A stretch of DNA of 64,000 nt from Picocystis sp. L7 (Eukaryota; Chlorophyta; Picocystophyceae; Picocystales; Picocystaceae): the NCBI GenBank assembly GCA_020975725.1, contig QXJR01000007.1:310001-374000 (forward strand). The letters run 5' to 3'. The notes under the pieces are model-generated. The model saw only the letters and a program-made list of their open reading frames with translations. It was not told where the DNA came from and ran no database searches. Made by a program: the position numbers and the translations under genes. Positions 29,026 to 39,940 of this stretch are shown here, one piece after another. Position 1 is the first letter of the stretch. Every line of letters starts with the position of its first letter.

Positions 29026-32000
29026 TCAACCCTCGGTGCCGGAACCCTCCAGCAGTTTCCAAAAGTTCAACTCCTCTTTTTTAGCAGATTTATGTCCTCC
29101 ATCAGCCACAGGAGCTTTCGAAGCCTTGGATCTGGATGCCTTCTTTTGCCGTCCAACCTGCTTCCCTTCAGCGCTACCGGTACTGGTAGGCTGGACAGCT
29201 GCTGGCTTCTTCTCCTGCTTGGTTTGGAGGTGCTGATTGGAAAGCTTACGCCACAAGGCTGCCATCTCTTCTTCTGCTTCCCCAACATCGCCCTGATGTG
29301 ATTCCACTGTTGCCTCTGCATTCTTGCCAGAAGCCATCTCCCTGCCAATGCCATTGGCTGCTTGCAGCTTCCCTTTGTCTTGTTTCTTTCCCTTGTTCGT
29401 GTTGGCTACAGACGGCTCATCCACTTTCGACTTTCCATTGGTGGATTCAACGGTATCCTTTGATGGCAAGGCCTCGGAGTCTACCGGCTTCTGCAAGAGG
29501 CTAAGGAGCTCTTGGCCACCATCTCTCCCTGTTGATGGTCCCTGCATCACATGGGAAGGTGTGTGTCCAGATGCTTGAGGTGTGTGCTGCAAAACTGGCC
29601 CTGGCATGCGCACGTTCTTACCCTGATTCTTCTGCATGCTTCCTGCAGACTTTGAGCCAAGTGCAGAAACATAAGCAGAACCATCGCTGGTCTTCAAATT
29701 TGCCGCAGGACGCCTCTCAATTGAAGTGCCAGCTGTGGAAGCTTCAGCTTTGCTACCTTGTACGGATGCCCAGGGCTTAGACATGTTGAGAAGACAATCC
29801 TTTTGCAGCACCTTTCCTCGGTCAGTGGCACAACGCCCATGCAGATTATCAGCCCCTACAAAAGGGGAGTCAAAAAGTACCTCTACCACACCTTCGTGCA
29901 CTCCGACCACGGCTCCACGTGCTCCAAATGGTGGAGACCCTGCTCCTCCAGGACCTAGGTACACAATGCGATCCCCAACATCAAATGAACCACCGGCTAT
30001 GGCCAAAGTCATCTCTGCCGGGTCTACCGGTGGCAGAAGCAATGGCGGGGCAACTCCTTCTACTTCAAGTGTCGGAGGGCTACGGCGAGGAGGGGGGGTC
30101 GCAGCCTCCAGTGCTTGGATACCTGCTTCTGAAGCTTGCTTGGCGTCCATGCTGACCAGTGGCCTCTTGGCGAGGGGCTGGCTCATCAGCCATTTCTGCG
30201 CCTCATAAAGCATGCTGGCTGCTTCAGCGGTCTCCAACTCCGGCAATACTTCAGACGCTTTGCGTGTAGCAGATTCTGAATCCTGCTCTGCAACTGCAAA
30301 GACACAAGGAAACAAGGACCGGTAGAGTTCCAGGATCCTCACCGCAGCTTGAGAATACTGCCATCCAGCGTCTCCTTTTCCTTCGGAACCATCCTTGTTT
30401 GGAGCTGGCCTTGCGTAATCAGGCACATACAGCCGATGCGCCTTGTTTTTTAGATTGAGGCCTACATCCACAGATCCATCATCTAGCTTGATACGAAGAG
30501 AGCCTGTGACTGCACCAAGGGCCCGCGGTGAACATTTCAAGCGTTTCGCACACTGGTACGATGGGAGAAAAGGAGTGCTGACTCCAGCTAGTATGCGTTT
30601 GGCAGCACCAGCAGCAGCTGCCTCACCAGGATGAACGTTCACTGCAATACGGTACCCGCTGTCTTTCCCTTGTGCACTGGGCAAAATTGTTGCCAAAGAT
30701 CCAAAGTGGGAGGACCCAAGGAAGAGCACCTTATTGCCTGGCATAAGTGCCTTTTTAGGAACAAATGCAGCAGCACCTGGCCCTTGAAGCTTGCCTGGCG
30801 CTTTTTGAAGAACAGCCTGTAGGGGGTGAGCCTCTTCAGTAGATGCAAAACGTTTTTCAATGGTCCCATCAAGGTTTCTTACCAGCCCTACACAGACTCT
30901 CACGTGTAAGATCACAGATACCTCACCCACATCAATCCCATCTTTTTCCAAAAAGTTGCTTTTGATGGAGGATACTATCTCATCCCAATCTTTACGAGCT
31001 CCCTGCTTTTCTTCTGGCGAAGTTGCATCAAAATACGCTGTTGCATCAGACACAGCAACCACTTGAGCTTCTTTCAGATATGGCCACTGAACAAAGCAAC
31101 GTTTGCCTAGAACACTAGGTGCAACATCTGAAGCGCCCACCGATAGCCCAGACAAGTCCTTCAAAAACAAGATGAGGGACTCTTTCTTGGAAGGGTTGCC
31201 GAATACGTTGACCCTTGCATTCTTCAGGCTGCCAGTGCATGGAAGGGTTTTAAATGTGGGAAAGCCGCCGGGAGATGCAGTACCTAACTTCGTCCCCTTC
31301 AACAAAGATGCAGTGAAACCTGGCACGTCAGGCGGTAGAGGGGGAGGTGGGGCAAAGGCCATGCGCCTCACCCTACCTTGCGCTGCGCCCATCAGTCTGG
31401 GCAGTGTGGATGGCACTGTGACCTCTGGAACACCTTCGTCAAAATTGTAAGCCAATATTGCCCCCACACAATCTCGTGCTTGCTCTAATTGAGTCAAAGA
31501 AGATGGAGCAACTGTCGCTGAAGCTGCAAGCAGCCTCTGCTGGTCAATGAAGGGAATCAGAATCACCCCTTCCCAGTCGTTGCGTTTGCCTTCCAAATCA
31601 ACGGCTATTTCAGAAGGATAAAAGTCATGGATAGGGCTAGAGGGCTCGTGCATGAGCTTTCGGAAGGGTTCCGGCAACAAGCGTGAGCTTGCCGGAGGAA
31701 GCACTGATAGCAACTGCTGAAAAGGTGAGAAGGGGCTGCCATAAGTGAAAGCCCTCATGTGTGCAGGGGCAGCAGACCAGGCGCGAACACCCCATGCCAA
31801 GTCGGATGCACAGGGAGCATAGTGGAAAGGATAGTACCAGTCCCAACTTGCAACGCCTCTGTAATAGTACTCGCTAACCCAATGCAGCCCTCTAACATAG
31901 TGGAATGTCATACTCCCTATGTCTTGTGGCTGAATAGATTTGAGTCCAGCCTTTTGGACATAGTAGCGCTGTTTCCATGCAGTCATGGCAGATTCTTCAC

Positions 32001-33340
32001 CAGCTGCCTCGTCCAACAATAGCGCTCGGGCATCTGAACTCATCATCACTGCCCCTTCGTCTTCAGACAACGATATGGAGGACAGATCGGCAGGATCTAG
32101 TTGCATTTCGCTGCCGCGGCGGCGATTCTTCTTGTCCTGCAGAAGCTGAGCATCCTTGGCACGTGCTTTCAGTGTGCTGTGTTCCATTTCGCCTATTTTC
32201 ACGAAAAATCTCTGCAGAGTTTCTATATCTATTTTCCCATTGTGTGTGAGATAGGAACTGGTTTCTTTGTTCATCTCTTTGTAAATTTCAAGCAGTGAAT
32301 CCAATGCACCCTCTGCGATGTCCAGGGTAGGGAGAGTAGGCAAGAAATCGTTCCCCACAAGATAAGCAATGAAGACAAAGTCGTCAATCACACGCTCTAA
32401 GTTATACTTGGCCAGTTGTTTGGATTGAAACTCCAACCCCAGATACTCCCTCAGCAATCCTACTTGTAGCAGAATAAACCCTTCGTCCGAGGGTTTGGCT
32501 AGCACTTCTCGCGGGGGCCTTCCCCTTGCCCCTCCGCTGAACGAGACGACCTCTCTCAGCAAGCAGAAGTGGGGTTCATGCGTCACCAGTCCCAACATGA
32601 TCAGATCCGCATCCAGTCCGTACAAGCAGTGAGTGGTGTTGGGAGGATATCCTGGTTGCATTTTCTGCAGCCTAATGTACTCCATGATTTTGTGTTCTCC
32701 TTCTCCAGGGACTTCATGCCCGGAGAGCATGACCTGCATGTTCTTCCACTTTTCGTCTTCAGCAATCCTTTTGTGGATGTAGAAGTCCAGACTCCTGGAC
32801 AGCCGGGCCATGAATTCGGTTCCTGGGGTAATGCAGTTGCTGTCGAATCGATCTTCCGACACCTCTTCTCCCCGTTCTGCGGCGGCCTCTGCGGCAAGGT
32901 TGGCTTCCTGCGCCGATCGGAACCTCCTTGCGCGCTGTTGGTTCATCTTCGCTCTCGGCGCGACCCCTTGGTTTCGGGTCACGACAGGTATTCCGATCCG
33001 GTTCCTTCGTCAGTATCCAGTCTCGTGTGCGGTTTTCGTTCCTTCATCCCGTCCGTTCGTTTCGTCGTTCACCATCGATGGCCATGTAGAGCAGCTTTTT
33101 GGGCTTGATCACGTCCACGATCTTGTCCAAGTAGGCGAAGATCCTTTGGAACATGGCTTCTTCGTCGGCTGCACCGTGTGTTCCTTCACCATCGTCTCCT
33201 TGTCCGTGGGTGCAGTTGTGCACCACTCCGTTCATGTCCAGGTACAGGTGGTCCACGTCTGGACATCCAGACTCCTTCACGCTTCGGTTGAGGCGCGGAT
33301 ATCGCTCCGAAACCCAGCGGTAGAACTTCGGCACGCCCAT
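29026..33340 (-). CDS. XRN1: 5'-3' exoribonuclease, XRN1 type
   Basis: Exons 33340-33073 and 32966-29026, joined across a 106-bp intron (GTGAAC...CAAG), encode 1,402 residues. Exon 1 begins MGVPKFYRWVSERYP and includes LYLDMNGVVH; splicing at AIDG/VAPRAKMNQQR restores the invariant catalytic-core text. EGEHKIMEYIR and GLDADLIMLGL follow, then the second conserved region (FVFIAYLVGNDFLP). Unlike XRN2/XRN4, the protein continues with the XRN1-specific part, for example WDWYYPFHYAPCASD and the later GGFPTFKTLPCTG and RVNVFG blocks with SH3-like modules. The last 250 residues are Lys/Ser-rich and disordered. XRN1 degrades decapped mRNA in the cytoplasm. The gene is divergent from LIN37, with a transposon between them. 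Confidence 0.93.
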
Positions 33341-33423
33341 CGTGCTTCACTCGTGCTTCGCTTCCTGGATCGATGGGGACGTCTCGCTCGTCCCTCCAGT
33401 TCACGAACGAGTTAACCCCAGGG

Positions 33424-33432
33424 GGGTTCGGG
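33424..33432 (+). repeat. Target-site duplication, left copy
   Basis: GGGTTCGGG directly abuts the left end of the inverted-repeat element and recurs at its right end. It lies 84 bp upstream of the XRN1 start codon. Confidence 0.85.
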
Positions 33433-33976
33433 GGACGTCCTTAAATCGACGAGAATAGGGGGGCCTTCCATCACGGTCCTTGTCGATGGGTCGGTCGAAT
33501 AAAACAAGCCCCACGGACGATTTCCTGCCCAGGAAACGGGGATCCGTCGAGGATTCATCGATATCTTCGATCGAGATACCGACACGTTTCCCGTCATCTT
33601 CGCCCCCCACCGACGATCGAACCCATCGAACGCGCATTTGCCCAAGTCCGAACGACCTGAGGAAAATCGGATGCAGGAAAAGCGACCACGGTAGGAATCA
33701 CCACCACCCCTCCCCTCCCACAGCCCAGGGACTCAGGCAAAGGGGATCGAACGTGTCGACCTGCGCATGTGCGACCGTCTCGACTGCTTCGATCCGACGC
33801 CACGAACGAAGCCAATCGAGACGGTCGCACACGTGCACGGGAAGATCGAGAGGAGATCGTCGGGATCGGAAACGAACGGATCGGTTGGGATTCGTGGCGA
33901 TGCAGCACGAGACGAAACAGCGAACGAAGCTCCGACACCGTCGCAAACCATCCACCGAACGGGACGGTGCGTCGAA
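33433..33976 (+). repeat. Left terminal inverted repeat, 544 bp
   Basis: It matches 34992-34449 read on the other strand, base for base as far as I could compare. It contains an inner palindromic region (33766-33827) in which GTGCGACCGTCTCGA and its complement TCGAGACGGTCGCAC face each other. Confidence 0.9.
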
Positions 33977-34448
33977 CAGCGGCGCAGGCCTGAGCGTCTG
34001 CAACCTTGCGAAACGTGTCGGATCGACGACAAACCATACCTTCAGTCGCGTTCCATTCGGCTGTGGCAAACCCGACTCGGTTGCCACGAAGGCGAGGCTG
34101 CTGTCGCCATTGACGTCGTTGGTTCCGAACCGCATCCTTCTCCCGCACCTTTTGTTGAGGCCGGCTCAGACGAGCAGCACGCACCCGCGAACCACCGTTC
34201 GATCGAAAATTACGTGCGTTGATCACATCCACGAGAAAGATCGGATCGACCGGATGCGTGGTTGGTCGCATGCACCGTCTCTGCATTCGACAGGCGGAGC
34301 GTCAACCGTGCGGGTCGACGAGGTGGCGATGGCGTGCCACCGTGCCCTACTTGAAGCGAACGAATTTGCTCGGATTCGCACCGTGCCGGTTCTAGATGGG
34401 GTTCTTCCAAGCAGCGAGGCTTCCAGCGCTGTCTGGAGGGATCGACTT

Positions 34449-34992
34449 TTCGACGCACCGTCCCGTTCGGTGGATGGTTTGCGACGGTGTCGGAGCTTCG
34501 TTCGCTGTTTCGTCTCGTGCTGCATCGCCACGAATCCCAACCGATCCGTTCGTTTCCGATCCCGACGATCTCCTCTCGATCTTCCCGTGCACGTGTGCGA
34601 CCGTCTCGATTGGCTTCGTTCGTGGCGTCGGATCGAAGCAGTCGAGACGGTCGCACATGCGCAGGTCGACACGTTCGATCCCCTTTGCCTGAGTCCCTGG
34701 GCTGTGGGAGGGGAGGGGTGGTGGTGATTCCTACCGTGGTCGCTTTTCCTGCATCCGATTTTCCTCAGGTCGTTCGGACTTGGGCAAATGCGCGTTCGAT
34801 GGGTTCGATCGTCGGTGGGGGGCGAAGATGACGGGAAACGTGTCGGTATCTCGATCGAAGATATCGATGAATCCTCGACGGATCCCCGTTTCCTGGGCAG
34901 GAAATCGTCCGTGGGGCTTGTTTTATTCGACCGACCCATCGACAAGGACCGTGATGGAAGGCCCCCCTATTCTCGTCGATTTAAGGACGTCC
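34449..34992 (-). repeat. Right terminal inverted repeat, 544 bp
   Basis: The reverse complement of 33433-33976. Open frames in it merely mirror those of the left arm and are not genes. Confidence 0.9.
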
Positions 34993-35001
34993 GGGTTCGG
35001 G
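34993..35001 (+). repeat. Target-site duplication, right copy
   Basis: GGGTTCGGG directly follows the right end of the element and is identical to 33424-33432. It runs on into a G-run. Confidence 0.85.
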
Positions 35002-35074
35002 GGGGGGGAGGTGGAGGGGTCCAGGCCACGTCCCGGGAGTAGAAGGGGAAGGGAATCGTCGTCCAAAGGACCTT

Positions 35075-35189
35075 CCTTCCCTTTCGAAACCGGAGGCGTC
35101 CCGGGATGCCCCCCCTTTCTACCGCCCCTGTGGCAACGGCCGCGGCGTCGGGTCGAGGGGTCGAGCCTTCCGGTTTCGAAAGGGAAGGA
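35075..35189. repeat. 20-bp inverted repeat in the LIN37 upstream region
   Basis: CCTTCCCTTTCGAAACCGGA near 35075 is matched by its complement TCCGGTTTCGAAAGGGAAGG ending near 35189, about 75 bp apart. It could fold into a hairpin; its function is unknown. Confidence 0.8.
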
Positions 35190-35259
35190 TTCGTCGGACA
35201 GACCGGAGGTCCTTCGGGGTCAGTTGGGAAGGTGAACGGGACACGTGCAGGACGCGGAC

Positions 35260-35846
35260 ATGACGGTGGAGTGCGCGCCTTTGGGACGCGAAAGGATGGA
35301 CGAAACGAAGAAACAGGAGCTCTCGAAGGCGAGGGAGAGGTTGAAGCGGAGCCTAGAAGTGACGAACACGAGGTGAGCCTTCACGAACACGCGTCGCGAC
35401 CCGATGCAGCCGAAATCCAAGACCATCGTGGACCGTCGAGCTGAAATTCTCGACGTTCCGAACGCAGCGACGCACCCGAAGGTGGGCAAGGACCCTCCAC
35501 GGTGACGGTCTCCGATCGAAACGTGAGGTTGGATCCCGAAGATGCCGAGGGAGCGAGCCTGTACAAGCTGGCCCGAGCCTGGATGGGACGAGCCAAGACC
35601 CAGGAAAAGCCAGACCTGGAGAGAGTGGTGGAGACCCAACGACCAGAACCACTTCCACGTGACGAAGCAGGAGGATCCGTATGCCAGGTGTCTCATGCAG
35701 AAAAGGAAGCGAAATTTGAGGGGATGATTGAAAGGTGGAAAGAGCTGCGTCGTGCACGCCACGAGGCTTGGAAACGAGAACAGGCCCGTTTCGAACCGAG
35801 GATGGAACAGCTCCTGCCTGACGACGAACCAAGCACGCCAGAATGA
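35260..35846 (+). CDS. LIN37: LIN37-like subunit of the DREAM/MuvB complex
   Basis: Two exons, 35260-35372 and 35468-35846, with a 95-bp intron (GTGAGC...CGCAG), encode 163 residues. Three blocks match LIN37 in order. An N-terminal helix, KKQELSKARERLKRSL, corresponds to ELEMAKARNQLD of the human protein. The central SLYKLARAWMGRAK corresponds to PLYPICRAWMRN, the hallmark MuvB-binding motif. The C-terminal helix MIERWKELRRARHEAW corresponds to the RWKRIRQRWKE segment. LIN37 belongs to the cell-cycle repressor complex DREAM; plants have MuvB homologues, and a role here is inferred from homology. A second ATG at 35296 (MDETKK) is an alternative start. It is divergent from XRN1. Confidence 0.75.
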
Positions 35847-36856
35847 TGCAAGGGGCACTCCAAAGCAAGATAAAGATGCCGAACCCAATCCGGGATAATG
35901 ACCGGTACCGAATGCAGCGGAGACACCGAAAGGTAGTAGGAAGAAAGACATGCTCTGAAGGAGGCAGCTACCTTTCGACGATCTTTCATACAGCTTTTCG
36001 AGCAAGCAACAGCTACCGCAGACAATTGCCGAACGGGGGTTGGCTAAAAGCACTCGGCTTGCACGGATTAACTGATTGAAATGGAGCATGGAGGGCACGA
36101 ACTTCCATGGAAGCACGGACGTAGCATGTGCATCTTGAAGGCACGAGAAAAGTTTCGCATGACACGTAGGCCTCTTTCTTGGAACACTCTTCGGGCAGCA
36201 AACCGTTGGCGGGACGAAGCAAGAGTATTGCTTTCCCATCAGCTGTTGTGACGTGCCTTGCTGCAGCTGAGCATCAAGGAAGATGTCAAAGTAAACGAAG
36301 GGTTCGAGCATGGGTTGGAGGAATCCGTTTCGAACTGGGCCTGTACGACCGTACAAGTTCTGCGCAGAAGTAGGCATGCTAGCTGCAGCAGAATGCCTGG
36401 TATGGTATGTCTGTACGAAGAGATTGCCAAGGGCAACTTTTCCACCAACAGTCTGCCTACCAAGGGTGCAGGAACGTACACAGCAAGTTTAGTTGAAGGA
36501 TTTGCGATGCCAGAGCGATGCTCCACCTCTGGGTTTTGCGCGGCTGAAGCCCAGAGCCGGTACCCAGATCTTGCGTGACCGTTCCTTCCCATCGTTATAT
36601 TGTACCTGCAGCCAACCCTCCATGGAAACTTCCATTGGCCTGTGTGATCGAGTTGCACGCCCTTCCGATCATCGTCCGTGCCTGCATGGCTCCCGCCAAC
36701 CTTAATATTTTGCACATCCTCCAAGGTGTGTTGTCCACCTGCCCAAATTCTCCTGGCCGAGTGGTTTGCCCATTGCTAACCCGTCCTGTCCTTGTCAGTT
36801 GTGCTGGCCTCCCATGTCCATTGGTCGACCAACCACGTCGTCGAAAGCAACGTCGC
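35847..36856. other. 1-kb gap, no supported gene
   Basis: It lies between LIN37 and the RabGAP gene on the same strand. Composition is lower in GC than in the flanking genes. Several frames of 70-160 codons overlap on both strands; none shows a convincing domain. The right end must hold the RabGAP promoter. Confidence 0.4.
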
Positions 36857-37981
36857 ATGGCGGCCTCGTGGCGCAGTCACGTGCTGGACGAACTTCAAGC
36901 CTACGAGGACGGTCCTGCGGACGTGAAGGCTTGCGAACAGCGCGACAGCCATGGTTTTCTCGTCCCGGTCGACGCGTACGAGGCGCGTCGGCTCGCCTTC
37001 GAAGCGGAGTCGAGGAGCGCCGAGGCATGGCGACAAGCCATGCGTCGCAAAGGCGCGTTTGCCGCGGATTTGGAGAAGGGAAAGAAGGCAGACATGGCGT
37101 CTAGGAGGCGCATCAAAGCACTGTTTCGAGGCGGCGTCCCGCAGGTGCATCGCAAGTGGGCGTGGACGCACGCCTGCAACGTCGCAGATCGGTTGGACGG
37201 CAGCGGCGCTGCGCTCTACGCGGCGCTCTGGTCGCGTAGGACGGGATCCAAGGACGACGAGTCGAATCAAAAGCAGATCGAAATCGACCTGAAGCGCACC
37301 TTCCCGGAGCAAGAGTACGTGTCCTCCGAAATAGGTCAAGCTGCCTTGCGAAGAGTGCTGTTGGCCCTCTCCAGACACTTCCCTCAGATCGGATACTGCC
37401 AATCGTTGAATTACGTGGCAGCTTCCTTATTGGTATTCTTAGACGGGGACGAGAACGCAGCCTTTTGGATGGCCACTGCTCTGATTGAGCAGCGCTTGTA
37501 TCCAGGGACTTACCAACACGACCTGATTGGGCTGGCCGTGGAGACGAAAACCGCTGCAGCCGTGCTCCAATGGAAGGCACCGAAGCTAGCACGCCACCTG
37601 GAGCGTTGTGAATGTGACCTTTCGTTCTTTGTGACGGAATGGCTACTGACCATCTTTTCCAAGTCTTTTCCGTCAGAGACAGTGGCCCGGGTTTGGGACA
37701 CGTTGATCTACGAAGGCTCCAAAATTTTGCACCGGGTCATTCTCGCCCTGCTTCGAAGCGCCGAAGAGGAGATTTTGCACACTTCACAAGCACCGGACAT
37801 AGCACAGATCGCACGTAGAGCAGCGAGGAACTTTCACGACCGCGAGAAGCTTCTCAAAGCTGCATTCAAAAAGATTGGCCCTTTCCCGCGCAGGATTTTG
37901 GACAGAGAGAGGAAAAAGGCATTGAAGAAGGTCACTGCTGAACGTGAATATCGTGCAGCAGTCCGCAGGGGAGATGCTTAG
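36857..37981 (+). CDS. TBC-domain Rab GTPase-activating protein
   Basis: A 374-residue protein whose TBC domain spans about 90-330. It retains both catalytic fingers: the arginine in IEIDLKRTFP (141-150, IxxDxxR) and the glutamine in GYCQSLNYVA (YxQ, 180-182). An active dual-finger GAP is therefore expected, accelerating GTP hydrolysis on a Rab in membrane traffic. RGGVPQVHRKWAW is the usual start of the domain, and SFPSETVARVWDTLIYEG a late conserved helix. An 80-residue charged N-terminus and a short Lys-rich C-terminus flank it. ATG 36857 (MAASWRSH) is the first start before protein-like sequence. The Rab partner cannot be inferred. Confidence 0.93.
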   Translation: MAASWRSHVLDELQAYEDGPADVKACEQRDSHGFLVPVDAYEARRLAFEAESRSAEAWRQAMRRKGAFAADLEKGKKADMASRRRIKALFRGGVPQVHRKWAWTHACNVADRLDGSGAALYAALWSRRTGSKDDESNQKQIEIDLKRTFPEQEYVSSEIGQAALRRVLLALSRHFPQIGYCQSLNYVAASLLVFLDGDENAAFWMATALIEQRLYPGTYQHDLIGLAVETKTAAAVLQWKAPKLARHLERCECDLSFFVTEWLLTIFSKSFPSETVARVWDTLIYEGSKILHRVILALLRSAEEEILHTSQAPDIAQIARRAARNFHDREKLLKAAFKKIGPFPRRILDRERKKALKKVTAEREYRAAVRRGDA

Positions 37982-38420
37982 CCGTTTCGGACACAAGAGC
38001 CCATCCTATTGGCAAAGCCTGGTCGTAAGGCAAGTATGGGCGGACAACTCGTTTCCACGACGACCGTTCGCACCACAGGGTGCATCCAACGTACATTCGT
38101 CGTTTTCATTCCTTTGCACGAGGTGCACCATTCACAGACCATCCCATCTCCATTCTGTTCTAGCCTGTGCATTGGAGCTCTCTCCATTCACCTTCTCACC
38201 CTGTGTCGACGATCCCGACGGATTCCCTCGGACTCCAACGAACGCCATGAGCTGGTGTTCATGTCGAGCTCATGGCCAAGCGTCGATTGCGAATCCGCCA
38301 CGAAGGGAACCAATCGGAACGACAGGGAAGGAAGCGGTCCTCTCGAACTGCGCGGCGCGGTTGTGTCGAGCGACGAGGAAAAGGACTCGAATTGCGGCCT
38401 GTCTCCGACACGTGCAGGAG

Positions 38421-39057
38421 ATGGGCACGAGGGAAGATTTCATGGCAAGGGTACAGGTCCTTCGGATAGATATCCAGCCTTCAGGCTTGGTCCCTCTAGG
38501 TAGGAAAGCAACACGCGGTTGGAAGGGTGTGCTTTCGTCCGCATCGACCTGTTTCGTGGGTCCCGTCCGCTGACTGGACGGATGACCATTCGATGCTTTC
38601 CCAAACGCAGAATTCGATGTGAACTTGGAAGTGGACTATCTCGTCCCTACCACGGTTCCAAGCGAGCATCTTGTGCTGGAAGTCCACTTCATCGCAGACG
38701 TAGTAAAGTCAAGGGTGGAGTTTCCACTGGCTCGAGCAGAGACTGTTGCCGTGACCGACCAAGTTGGTGGTCACAAAGTATCCTTCAAGCTGTTCTTTCC
38801 TTTCCTGCAGACTTCAGATCTACGAAATGATTCCTTGGATAGTACTGGTATTTTACAGGTGCGTCCTTCCGTGCCCTGGCCGAGGCCAGGTTGTCCTTGC
38901 TACAATTGAACCTTCTCTGACATCAATCTTGCGTTTTTTGTATCAGCTGAGACTGTTGACGGAGGGAGACACCGAACTGCACATGATGGGTTGTATTGCA
39001 CAGGTAAGTGCAGACGCAGATAATAAGCTTTACAGGACCATCCTAAGTCCCCTGTAA
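38421..39057 (+). CDS. Small beta-rich protein, three exons, possibly ADISSP-like
   Basis: Exons 38421-38499, 38611-38858 and 38947-39057 join through introns of 111 bp (GTAGGA...CGCAG) and 88 bp (GTGCGT...TATCAG) into 145 residues. The frame is kept at both junctions and each exon reads as alternating hydrophobic strands, for example FDVNLEVDYLVP, HLVLEVHFIADVV, HKVSFKLFFPF and LRLLTEGDTELHMMG. The strand order and length loosely recall the ADISSP (C20orf27) family, but I would not rely on this. An in-frame ATG at 38247 would add 58 residues that look less protein-like. No signal or transmembrane segment is visible. Function unknown. Confidence 0.6.
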
Positions 39058-39940
39058 AACAGCATTTCTGCATGACCATGCTTGCCTGTCTACGTTCGGC
39101 CTCCCTAGCCCGTGCCGAGGGTCCATTCGTTTCGATGTTGGTGGGGGAAGCGCCTTCGACCGGAACCTTTCCGTTGCACGTCTGCCACCATCCTTCGCAT
39201 TCTCCCTTCCAGATCCATCGCACCAATTCCCTGCTTCGACGTGGGCATTCCGATGTTCGCAATGCCGCACCGCGGTTGCGTGTGTTCTCGGATTCGTCGA
39301 TGGAGGGCCGGTCTCTCGATCGTTCGGTTGTCCTTCGTCGGGTCTCTCTCTCTCCCTCCCCTGCCCCCACCCTATCCTACGTGGCCGCATTGGACAGCTC
39401 AGCCCAGGATCCCGTCTTCTGGTTGGTCAGCATCCGCCCCCGCACCGGCGTATCCTCGAATTTCGACCGCAGACGCCCCGGTGCCCTGCCAGCCTGGACG
39501 GATCTCCCTTCCCGGCCACGTGGTTGTCTCAGAGGGTCTCTCACCTTCTGGCAGCTCCGAGCCAGTGAGGGACCGGTCCCACGCCGATCGGACGTACGGT
39601 CCACCGAATATCTGGGGCGCAGGAGAAGATATTTTGTCCTCTTCGGCACAAGCATGAATGCGGGTGTACGCTCGGGACTCCTGTCGATCAGCGAACCCGT
39701 ATCGTTCGTTCCCCGAAGAGGAGGCACGCCAGGGGGTCTCCTTCCCGTATCTGATACGCCCGCCTCCTTTCCGTTCCCCGTCGAGGACGGCCCTCTCCGC
39801 CCCCCTCCTCCTCCCACGGCGTGCTCGTCCGTCCTCGTCGGCAGCGGGTCCGTGCGCGGCTTCTCCCAGGAAGGATCCAACCGCCTCCACGCGTCCAAGT
39901 GCGCTCCATCTTCGCTTCAGATTCGGCGCATTCGAACACC
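39058..39940. promoter_or_regulatory. 880-bp region upstream of the TOC1-like gene
   Basis: It follows the small beta-rich gene and should contain the promoter of the clock-like regulator. Long overlapping frames occur on both strands, without domains. AGATATTTTG near 39629 resembles the clock evening element core (AAATATCT), but one short match is weak evidence. Confidence 0.35.

Larger units (their letters stand above)
33433..34992. mobile_element. Non-autonomous Mutator-like DNA transposon, 1,560 bp
   Basis: The element has 544-bp terminal inverted repeats (33433-33976 and 34449-34992) that appear identical, around a 472-bp unique core. Its ends read GGACGTCCTTAAATCG. A 9-bp direct repeat, GGGTTCGGG, flanks it on both sides. 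Very long inverted repeats plus a 9-bp duplication are characteristic of Mutator-like elements. No transposase is present, so it would need one supplied elsewhere. The core shows no recognisable protein; it could be a captured host fragment, as in Pack-MULEs. Identity of the arms implies recent insertion or gene conversion between them. Confidence 0.85.

Noticed and set aside
33480-34945. Long frames on both strands within the inverted-repeat element
   Set aside because: The two arms encode the same text in mirror image. They are Arg/Ser/Thr-rich with no transposase or other family.
35220-36377. A 385-codon minus-strand frame
   Set aside because: It runs antisense through LIN37 exon 2 and its translation shows no family; chance openness in GC-rich DNA.
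36385-36578. Plus-strand MPGMVCLYEEIAKG and GAGTYTASL, faintly like the N-terminus of exosome subunit CSL4
   Set aside because: No S1 domain follows in any frame nearby, and the match is too short.
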